Shown one piece after another: positions 1 to 5,995 of a DNA stretch of 6,422 nucleotides. The DNA is taken from assembly GCA_027485365.1 (NCBI GenBank), contig JAIXRD010000353.1, positions 1 through 6,422 on the forward strand, written 5' to 3'. The translations under genes and the position numbers were made by a program. Source of the stretch: Cryomorphaceae bacterium (GTDB lineage: Bacteria > Bacteroidota > Bacteroidia > Flavobacteriales_D > Crocinitomicaceae). Numbering within the stretch: the stretch's first letter is position 1; each line of letters starts with the position of its first letter. Under the pieces are notes generated by a model, which was not told the DNA's origin, did no database searches, and was given only the letters and a program-made list of their open reading frames with translations.

Positions 1-52
1 AAATTATACGGGTCAATCACTGACAAGAAAATCAAAAGTTATACAATTCCCA

Positions 53-1588
53 ATGTTTGGTAATGTTAAAGATAACTTTCAAGATTTTTCGGGTGGAGTT
101 TCAAAACATGGTGAAAAGGCTCTAATTCAATCAATGCACATTTTCAAGGAGCTAGAGTCAAAATCGATTCCAATTATTGAAGACAAAACATCTAGTTTAA
201 GTGATTTAGAGTACCCTATTTCAGTTTCAAATAATGTTGTAGATAGCAATCAACCATCTTATTTTCTTGCTGCGAAAACCAATTCTTGGACATGTGATTG
301 TTGTTCAGGCAAACAATATGTGAAATGTGATGATTACGAGTGTGATGGTAGGCATAATTGGCAATGTACCGATTGTTTCGGAAAAGGTCAAATTGTTTGT
401 AATACGTGTTCTGGGGCAGGAAGATATGATTGCAGAAAATGTAACGGTTCAAACAAGGTGTCTTGCTCTAATTGTGGCGGAGATGGAAGAGTAGGAGATG
501 GTGTTGGATCAAAAATAGCTCGCTCTGCCCAAAGCGGAAGACAGAAAGACAAGTTTTTTCAAGAAAAATCATGTGGTACTTGTTCAGGTAGAGGTCGAGT
601 AAATTGTAATAATTGTAACAATGGAAAAGTTTCTTGTAGTAGTTGTTCGGCTTCGGGTAAGGTGACTTGTGGAAAATGTTCAGGTCAAAAAACCATAACG
701 TGTAAAAAATGTTATGGTGACAAAGAAAGATATGGCAAAATTGATTGTCCTGAATGTAAAGCAACTGGAGAGTTAGCAAAAATTACATTTGTTGACACAA
801 TTGTTGAAACTAAAAATATTCAACAAATTTTATTCAAAGAGAATAATTTAAAAAATGTAAATCCCGATTCATTGATGAGTTTTGCTAAGAAAAACATCAG
901 CCAGGTTAATATTTTGAAAAACTTCAACGAAGTGCACACAAAGGAATACGATGAATTGGTTGCCGGTTATATCCAAAATATTCAAAACGAAAATGGATAT
1001 AAATTTGATGGTTTCATAAATAGAGTTACTGACGAAGAATTATTTTTTCAGGTTATACCATGCGTTCAAATCGAATACAGACATATGATCACCAATTCTT
1101 TACATCATATTACCATTTTAAATTATTTTGAAAGTCCAGAAATTATATTTGATAAAAGTTCTGAAAATGAAAAATCAGACGCTAAGGACAAGATGAAGGG
1201 TATTTCGAGATTTTTTGGTAAATTATTAAAAACATCTAGTTTCAAGAAAAAAGAAGACAGAAAAAGAGAAATAAAATTGATGATTATGCTTGCCAAGGTA
1301 GATGGCAAAATAGAAGATCAAGAAAAATTATTCTTAGCAACCGAAATCTCGGGAATTTCTGAATTTACAGTAAACGAGAAAAAAGAATTTTTCAGCCTGA
1401 TGGACTCATCTTCTTTGCCAGAACTACAAAAAAACGATGTCGTTTTCTATTCAGATGAGGCATTTCAATCGGTTCTTTTAAAACTGGAATCGCTTGCAGG
1501 AAAGGATGGGGAAATTGAGGGGAGTGAAAAAGAGTTTATAGAAAACATTAAAGCAAAAAATATTGAATTCGCGAAGCCTAAAAAATAA
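53..1588 (+). CDS. DnaJ-type cysteine-rich zinc-binding protein with C-terminal TerB-like domain
   Basis: Function unknown; probably a cytoplasmic zinc-binding protein, since no signal peptide or membrane segment is visible. Residues 1-75 are a helical, non-conserved-looking leader. Residues 81-235 carry twelve cysteine pairs, eleven of them CxxC and one CxxxxC (C92/C97). Many continue as CxGxG or CxxxGxv, as in the zinc region of DnaJ/Hsp40, but there is no J domain and no HPD motif. Residues 240-370 form a mixed alpha/beta segment; the stretch around 330-366 (QVIPCVQIEY, then ILNYFESPEII) recalls the domain after the cysteine region in SSUH2-like proteins, which is a weak inference. After a lysine-rich linker (375-405), residues 405-500 resemble a TerB-like helical domain with two acidic DG motifs (AKVDGKI, D417; AGKDGEI, D485). 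TerB domains occur in tellurite/stress and predicted defence contexts, but no ter neighbours are visible. The ATG at 53 is the first in frame, yet the frame is open to base 2, so the true start may lie outside the window. TAA is followed at once by a second in-frame TAA. The gene is more A+T-rich than its neighbours. Confidence 0.85.
   Translation: MFGNVKDNFQDFSGGVSKHGEKALIQSMHIFKELESKSIPIIEDKTSSLSDLEYPISVSNNVVDSNQPSYFLAAKTNSWTCDCCSGKQYVKCDDYECDGRHNWQCTDCFGKGQIVCNTCSGAGRYDCRKCNGSNKVSCSNCGGDGRVGDGVGSKIARSAQSGRQKDKFFQEKSCGTCSGRGRVNCNNCNNGKVSCSSCSASGKVTCGKCSGQKTITCKKCYGDKERYGKIDCPECKATGELAKITFVDTIVETKNIQQILFKENNLKNVNPDSLMSFAKKNISQVNILKNFNEVHTKEYDELVAGYIQNIQNENGYKFDGFINRVTDEELFFQVIPCVQIEYRHMITNSLHHITILNYFESPEIIFDKSSENEKSDAKDKMKGISRFFGKLLKTSSFKKKEDRKREIKLMIMLAKVDGKIEDQEKLFLATEISGISEFTVNEKKEFFSLMDSSSLPELQKNDVVFYSDEAFQSVLLKLESLAGKDGEIEGSEKEFIENIKAKNIEFAKPKK
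293..757 (+). repeat. Twelve paired-cysteine modules in two blocks of six (protein-level repeat)
   Basis: Inside the first gene, block A (residues 81-141, bases 293-475) has first cysteines at 81, 92, 105, 116, 127 and 138. Block B (residues 174-235, bases 572-757) has them at 174, 185, 195, 206, 217 and 232. The core spacing is 11 residues (33 bases), with one 10-residue step. A 32-residue linker rich in S, G, K and R (142-173) separates the blocks. In DnaJ, four CxxCxGxG modules bind two zinc ions, so twelve modules could bind up to six by analogy. The 6+6 layout suggests an internal duplication, but the copies have diverged at the DNA level. Confidence 0.85.
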
Positions 1589-1619
1589 TAATCTACAAAT
1601 CAATACTTTTTTCAAATTT

Positions 1620-1648
1620 AAAACCTGCTTAGTAGCAGGTTTTTTTTT
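1620..1648 (+). terminator. Intrinsic (rho-independent) terminator
   Basis: AAAACCTGCT (1620-1629), a TAGT loop (1630-1633) and AGCAGGTTTT (1634-1643) form a perfect 10-bp stem. The right arm runs into nine consecutive T (1640-1648). It starts about 31 bases after the stop of the cysteine-rich gene and so ends that transcription unit. On the opposite strand the stem is followed only by a broken T/A run, so termination there would be weak. Confidence 0.9.
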
Positions 1649-1747
1649 GATAAATTGTTTAAACTTGAATTTTATATTTAACAAAGTCAATCATTTTCAA
1701 GAAATACTGCGCCTAACGCATTGAAATAATTATGCCTTTTAAAATCA

Positions 1748-1772
1748 ATAGCTTTTGAGAAACAAAAGCTAT
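1748..1772. repeat. Perfect inverted repeat (hairpin) spanning the inferred TTG start of the DUF1801 gene
   Basis: ATAGCTTTTG (1748-1757) is the exact reverse complement of CAAAAGCTAT (1763-1772), separated by the 5-base loop AGAAA. The last three bases of the left arm (1755-1757) are the TTG inferred as start codon. No T-run follows on the + strand, so it is not a classical terminator. It could be a translation-controlling hairpin or an operator-like palindrome; the sequence does not decide between them. Confidence 0.75.
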
Positions 1773-2195
1773 CATTGCCAAGCCCTAAACTGTTCACAAC
1801 ATGCCCCCAGCATTCAAACATACTTAAGCAATCTATCTGAACCGGATCGAATAATTTGTGATTGGCTGTTTGAAATCCTTAATCGCGAATTACCCATGGC
1901 CGAATCTAAAATTTGGCACCGTCACCCCGTTTGGTTTATCCAAGGCAATCCCATTGTCGGATTCAGTAAACAAAAAAAAGGAATTCGACTGATGTTTTGG
2001 AGCGGAGCTGATTTTGAGGAAGAGGCACTCCATGTGCGGGGGAACAAATTTAAAGACGCTTCCATTTTTTATACCGAAATATCCGAGGTAAACCCTACCG
2101 CATTAACAAAGTGGCTTCAAAAGGCAATTATAATTCAATGGGATTATAAAAACATCGTTAAACGAAAAGGTAAACTCGAACGCATCATCACCTAG
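1755..2195 (+). CDS. DUF1801 (YdhG-like) domain protein
   Basis: A small soluble protein of 146 residues with no signal peptide or membrane segment. Residues about 19-140 match the DUF1801 fold as I know it. They comprise an N-terminal helix (IQTYLSNLSEPDR), then ESKIWHRHPVWFIQGNPIVGF at 50-70 with conserved W and P residues, RLMFWSG at 78-84, and the C-terminal helix ending in IQWDYKNIVKRKG (127-139), typical of Bacteroidota members. The family is structurally known, but its biochemical role is not established; B. subtilis YdhG was linked to intracellular iron handling, which should not be carried over here. The start is uncertain. An in-frame TAG lies at 1749-1751, and TTG at 1755 is the only conventional start before the domain; the next ATG (codon 48, base 1896) would remove its first helix. 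Residues 1-17 look non-conserved. The TTG lies inside a perfect hairpin and overlaps the TGA of an 8-codon ORF starting with ATG at 1732. The gene sits downstream of a strong terminator and is probably transcribed on its own. Confidence 0.85.
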   Translation: MRNKSYHCQALNCSQHAPSIQTYLSNLSEPDRIICDWLFEILNRELPMAESKIWHRHPVWFIQGNPIVGFSKQKKGIRLMFWSGADFEEEALHVRGNKFKDASIFYTEISEVNPTALTKWLQKAIIIQWDYKNIVKRKGKLERIIT

Positions 2196-2246
2196 CTTGA
2201 CCTCATGGCTATCAAGGACAAAACAACCATTTTAACATTTTTTTTG

Positions 2247-2254
2247 TACCTTGC
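2247..2254 (+). promoter_or_regulatory. Possible Bacteroidota -7 promoter box for the T9SS substrate operon
   Basis: TACCTTGC lies 18 bases before the ATG of the large secreted protein, directly after a run of eight T (2238-2245) and one G. It resembles the Bacteroidota -7 consensus TAnnTTTG with one T missing. No TTG is found at the usual -33 spacing, so this is a weak call. It is the best promoter candidate in the 77-bp gap after the DUF1801 gene. Confidence 0.3.
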
Positions 2255-2272
2255 TTATCGATTAAATAGCCT

Positions 2273-5200
2273 ATGAAGAACTTACTACTCTCTCTCATCT
2301 TACTTCCAACACTCTTTTTATCCCAAGCGATTGTTCAAGTACGTGTACTTAGCGTACAAACACTCTCCAATGTTGATTGCGATGGTTTGTTTCTTGGGAA
2401 TTCTGATTTTGTATGGGAATTTACTGGAACCGACAACACCCTCGGTTTAACCAATAATAACCCAGCACTGTTTGGAATCTTCGGTTTTAATTACGGATAT
2501 AAAAACAACGACAACGGAGCCTATACCATGAGCACTCCAGGAGGTACCTTCTCTCCGAATAGCGGCTTATTTTTCAACCACAATTACCTCTGTGTAAATG
2601 ATGTACCAACAAGCATTAACCTCGCATGGGAAGCCTACGAAAACGATGACGCCGGAAATTATGATGTACTTGGATTTACCGACGGTCAAACCGGCCTTCA
2701 AAATGTTACGATGCCAGTTCCCGCAGCGGTTGGAATCTTAAATTATTCATTTACAGCAGCAAGTCAAGATGGAGGATGCGCCCAAGTTTATACCATCAAT
2801 TTGCAAGTAGAACGCCTTCCCCTAGTGGTCAATTACATGCAAGACAACATTTGTGCTGCTCAGCAATTAACCTTGAACACTACCTATACCTTTGGGTTTT
2901 GTAACGCCACCCTAGAGCCCAATGAACCGGCCGCACAAGATGTGCAAAATGCAGGATCCCTTTGGGCGAAATTTGTTGCCCCAGCCACCGGAAGCGTTAA
3001 CATAACTAGTGACTTGGGAGGTACGGATATCGGAACCTATTTCCAAATTTATCATGCAGCAGATGGGATGAATTGCACCGACGGCGTTCATGTGGTTACG
3101 GGTCAAACCGTTAAAAACAAGTTTGAATACCTTTCTCACATCGATTTTTCAGATGGTATAGACTTATTGGGCATTGATCCAGAAGCTGAAATCGTGCTTG
3201 ATGCCTGTGACCCCATCCCCTTTATTTCCTATCAAAAACTAATTCCGGGACAAACCTATTACATTCAATTTACAGCCGACGGACCAAACGAACATGGATA
3301 CTATCAACTTCGTGTTGATGGCTTGGGCGGTAATGCGCCGAACTTGGAAGACATCCCGTGCCTTTCTAATACCGTTAACTTTGGCACCAATGCGATTTCT
3401 TCAGCAAATAACAACGCGCCTACTACCAACCTCGCCTTTGGCTGCGCCCTAGACGGAGGAAATGCGGCAGGTGAAACCGGACAACAACATACCTCTGCGA
3501 ATCCAACAGAATATCACGCATACGACTACCCACACGTTGGATTGGGTAACCCTTCCATGAATGAAAGTGTTTGGTTGAACTTTGTGGCCCCGAATTCTGG
3601 TCGAATTACCTTTGAAGGAGACTATCAAAGTGCCCTCTATGGCGAAAGCGCCGCCTTATTTGGTTATGACAAAGACTTTGGACCTGGCGTTCCGAATGAT
3701 TTCCTTTGTTCTAATTTGAAGTATATTACCTCCGATGAAGGGGGAACAAACAGCTTCCTTGGTGGTGACCCTTCTGCGATTGTTAACGGAACCTGTCTTG
3801 AACCAGGCTACAAATACTTCGGCATGATTGATCCTTCTGATGCGATTACACCATTAAGTACTCAAAATATAAATTCTTGGGTATTTGACCCAAGCGTGAG
3901 CGACCCCTCCAACAATGCGCCCGGAAATGACATTCTTTGCCTAACCATGTTAGATACCTTGTATGAAGTCCCGGTAATTCCAGCAGGAACTAACCCAACG
4001 TTTCAAGCGGTAGCAGGGTCGAACGTTTTGGCCTGTAGAGAATATTTAGCAGGCGAACCGCCACTCCACCCGAACCAAGCGAATCGTGCCGATCAAACGG
4101 TATGGCATTATTTCGTAGGTCCCCCATCGGGCGCTGTAGAATTGAGCATTCGTGCCTACATCGGAATGAATTTATTGCGCTTCAATGTATTTGAACTATT
4201 GAATGGCACGAATTGTTACGGAGGGCTCGGACCAGCAACCTACACCGTTGACGGTACGCGTTACACCCCATCGATTACACCCTTGGTTTCAGGAACAGCG
4301 AACTACAACGGACATCAAGAAACCTTATGTTGTTTGGATTCAGGTAAGGTATACGCTATTCAAATTGACGGCGGAGCACCAGGCGATGAAGGCCAATACA
4401 TCATTGAATACATCAAAGAGCTTACAAGCGATGCTGGAGATATTTTTGCGAACAGCTCAAACGGAGGATATTCCGATGTGAATTTGGGTGATACCTTGTA
4501 TGTCTGTTACGGGGATACCATTACTCCCGGAATTTTATTGAATGGTATTGGACAATCCACCGCATCTTTCCCAAGCTGTATAACTCCGGGCTATGTGCTT
4601 CACCAAACCAATCCAGTGCCTATTCCCGTTATGAATTCCGGATTTACTTACATTGATTCTATTCAAGGGAATGGCGTATTTGTAAACAACGGAAATGGAA
4701 ACGGTAGCTTTGGAAATCCTCAATTCAACACGCTTTATTACCTCTCCCCTGCGGCTGACCAACCTGTATCGTGGGGTACATTCAACTGCCGAACGGCTAC
4801 CGTTGAAAATGGAATTCCTGTGGTTTATTTACAATCGCTTACTGCGAACTTCAGTTACAATAACAATACCTGTACCGTGACTTTTTCTGCAGCAGGAGGC
4901 ATGAATGCCTTTAGTGGTATGCCTTATTCTTATACCATTACTAATCCTCTAGGTGCTACAGCACAAGCGGGAACCGTCAATCAAAACCAAGTAATAACCT
5001 ACACCGGAGCCATTGCTGGAAACTATACTGTTCAAATCGGCGATGGAGCGTGCACGCAAACCTATACCTTTGATGCTTCGGGTTGTTCAACCCCATGTTT
5101 ACCAGTAACTGTAAATACCAACTTAACGGCTTGTGCAGGAACAAGCGTCGTCTTACAAGGCGCCACACAAACTCAAGCAGGTACCTACATTGATTCACTC

Positions 5201-5992
5201 TTAACGCCTTTAGGGTGCGACAGTGTGATCATAACACAACTTTCTTTTTCACAGCCGATTCCGCTAACACAGCAATCCATTAGCATTTGCTCAGGTGGAA
5301 GTTATACCATTAACGGAAATACCTACAGTCTTCCGGGTGCTTATTTAGATACCTTGAATTCTGTGAATGGGTGTGATAGTGTAATCTTAACAAATCTTCA
5401 ATACAGCCCAACCCTAACTTCTATTGTAAATCAAAACATTTGTTCGGGTTCAAGTTATAATTTCAATGGAACACTCCTCAGTACTGAAGGAATATTTACT
5501 GATACCTTAAGTGCTACGGGCGGATGCGATTCTGTTGTAATTTTAGCCTTGTATATTGATCCCCCACTATCCACGAATGTGAATGCATCAATTTGTGAAG
5601 GGGAAAGCTACGCATTCAACGGAACGGACTTGACTGAAAGTGGTATTTATGTGGATTCCCTGAGTACCGCATCGGGTTGTGATTCCTTGGTAATCCTTGA
5701 ATTAGCTGTAACAACCTGTTCTGGAGATTTTGAAATCTCAAATATTCTCACACCCAACGGGGATGGTCAAAACGATACATGGAAGATTGATAATCCAAAC
5801 CAAATATCAGGCTGTACCGTGAAAATATACAACCGTTGGGGTCAGCCACTTTATGAAACCAGTGATTATCAGAATGAATGGGACGGAACAAAAAATAACG
5901 AACCACTCCCTGATGGTGTTTATTTCTATTCAATCGAATGTGGGGAAAAAAGCTACAAGGGAGCGATTAACTTATTACGACTTAAAAAATAA
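2273..5992 (+). CDS. Large T9SS-exported multidomain surface protein with type B C-terminal sorting domain
   Basis: A 1239-residue exported, probably adhesin-like surface protein. Residues 1-19 are a Sec signal peptide (MKNLLLSLILLP, likely cleavage after SQA). Residues 20-183 form an N-terminal beta domain with an acidic pattern suggestive of C2 (D35, D37, D45; ENDD at 123-126). Residues 184-350, 361-557 and 575-714 are three PPC-like beta-sandwich domains, each with a core such as VWLNFVAPNSG (W231, W434, W611). Residues 715-860 are Gly/Asn-rich. Residues 866-934 resemble a SprB-type module (CTVTFSAAGG, then AGNYTVQIGDGAC). Residues 946-1148 hold four cysteine-paired tandem repeats. Residues 1155-1239 are the type B sorting domain: LTPNGDGQNDTW, VKIYNRWG, WDGT, LPDGVYFYSI. 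That domain targets proteins to T9SS and is usually kept on or near the surface rather than processed like type A. The ATG is fixed by the signal peptide directly behind it; no Shine-Dalgarno is visible. Many cysteines fit disulfide formation outside the cytoplasm. The next gene starts 3 bp after the TAA, so the two are almost certainly co-transcribed. The bound ligand is unknown; no catalytic motif was recognised. Confidence 0.93.
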   Translation: MKNLLLSLILLPTLFLSQAIVQVRVLSVQTLSNVDCDGLFLGNSDFVWEFTGTDNTLGLTNNNPALFGIFGFNYGYKNNDNGAYTMSTPGGTFSPNSGLFFNHNYLCVNDVPTSINLAWEAYENDDAGNYDVLGFTDGQTGLQNVTMPVPAAVGILNYSFTAASQDGGCAQVYTINLQVERLPLVVNYMQDNICAAQQLTLNTTYTFGFCNATLEPNEPAAQDVQNAGSLWAKFVAPATGSVNITSDLGGTDIGTYFQIYHAADGMNCTDGVHVVTGQTVKNKFEYLSHIDFSDGIDLLGIDPEAEIVLDACDPIPFISYQKLIPGQTYYIQFTADGPNEHGYYQLRVDGLGGNAPNLEDIPCLSNTVNFGTNAISSANNNAPTTNLAFGCALDGGNAAGETGQQHTSANPTEYHAYDYPHVGLGNPSMNESVWLNFVAPNSGRITFEGDYQSALYGESAALFGYDKDFGPGVPNDFLCSNLKYITSDEGGTNSFLGGDPSAIVNGTCLEPGYKYFGMIDPSDAITPLSTQNINSWVFDPSVSDPSNNAPGNDILCLTMLDTLYEVPVIPAGTNPTFQAVAGSNVLACREYLAGEPPLHPNQANRADQTVWHYFVGPPSGAVELSIRAYIGMNLLRFNVFELLNGTNCYGGLGPATYTVDGTRYTPSITPLVSGTANYNGHQETLCCLDSGKVYAIQIDGGAPGDEGQYIIEYIKELTSDAGDIFANSSNGGYSDVNLGDTLYVCYGDTITPGILLNGIGQSTASFPSCITPGYVLHQTNPVPIPVMNSGFTYIDSIQGNGVFVNNGNGNGSFGNPQFNTLYYLSPAADQPVSWGTFNCRTATVENGIPVVYLQSLTANFSYNNNTCTVTFSAAGGMNAFSGMPYSYTITNPLGATAQAGTVNQNQVITYTGAIAGNYTVQIGDGACTQTYTFDASGCSTPCLPVTVNTNLTACAGTSVVLQGATQTQAGTYIDSLLTPLGCDSVIITQLSFSQPIPLTQQSISICSGGSYTINGNTYSLPGAYLDTLNSVNGCDSVILTNLQYSPTLTSIVNQNICSGSSYNFNGTLLSTEGIFTDTLSATGGCDSVVILALYIDPPLSTNVNASICEGESYAFNGTDLTESGIYVDSLSTASGCDSLVILELAVTTCSGDFEISNILTPNGDGQNDTWKIDNPNQISGCTVKIYNRWGQPLYETSDYQNEWDGTKNNEPLPDGVYFYSIECGEKSYKGAINLLRLKK
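2822..4414 (+). repeat. Three diverged PPC-like beta-sandwich domains (protein-level repeat)
   Basis: Residues about 184-350, 361-557 and 575-714 share one plan. Each has an early cysteine, then (L/V)Wxx(F)V(A/G)P..(S/T)G followed by a beta strand: LWAKFVAPATG, VWLNFVAPNSG, VWHYFVGPPSG. Domains 1 and 3 close with a strand pair of the type PGQTYYIQFTADG or SGKVYAIQIDGG followed by GYYQLRV or GQYIIEY; domain 2 has the shorter PGYKYFGMID. This resembles the bacterial pre-peptidase C-terminal (PPC) domain often found in exported proteins. Lengths and sequences differ strongly, so this is old duplication or domain accretion. Domain borders are approximate. Confidence 0.6.
5108..5716 (+). repeat. 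Four tandem 51-52-residue cysteine-paired repeats
   Basis: Residues about 946-1148 hold four copies of the pattern ..ICsGxSYxxNGxxLxxxGxYxDTLxxxxGCDSVxxLxL. First cysteines are at 954, 1006, 1057 and 1108; second cysteines, in GCDS, are at 982, 1034, 1085 and 1136. Each pair is exactly 28 residues apart, and the copies are 52, 51 and 51 residues apart. The pairing suggests one disulfide per module in a surface stalk placed just before the sorting domain. Similar repeats are common before type B sorting domains in Bacteroidota. The DNA copies have diverged, so recent expansion is unlikely. Confidence 0.85.
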
Positions 5993-5995
5993 CCC

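Noticed and set aside
468..779. 103-codon minus-strand ORF opposite the cysteine modules
   Set aside because: It is the antisense reading of the TGT/TGC-rich repeat and is rich in H, Y, L and F from A/T-rich DNA; no start signal or family resemblance.
53..1588. Calling the first gene DnaJ/Hsp40
   Set aside because: There is no J domain or HPD motif and no Hsp40 C-terminal client-binding domain; only the cysteine-rich zinc region is shared.
1673..1680. TATATTTA as a -7 promoter box for the DUF1801 gene
   Set aside because: It lacks the final G of TAnnTTTG, the nearest upstream TTGs are at the wrong spacing (15 or 23 bases), and such A/T strings are common in this gap.
1709..1720. GCGCCTAACGC resembling half of an integron attC site (RYYYAAC core)
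   Set aside because: No matching GTTRRRY partner or intervening palindrome was found within the following 150 bases, and no integrase gene is present.
2196..2216. CTTGA...TCAAG inverted repeat after the DUF1801 stop as a terminator
   Set aside because: The stem is only 5 bp (7 with a bulge) and the T-run is over 20 bases further on, so it does not form a convincing terminator.
4203..4481. 92-codon + strand ORF inside the large secreted gene
   Set aside because: It lies wholly within the well-supported 1239-codon gene in another frame and has no recognisable domain.
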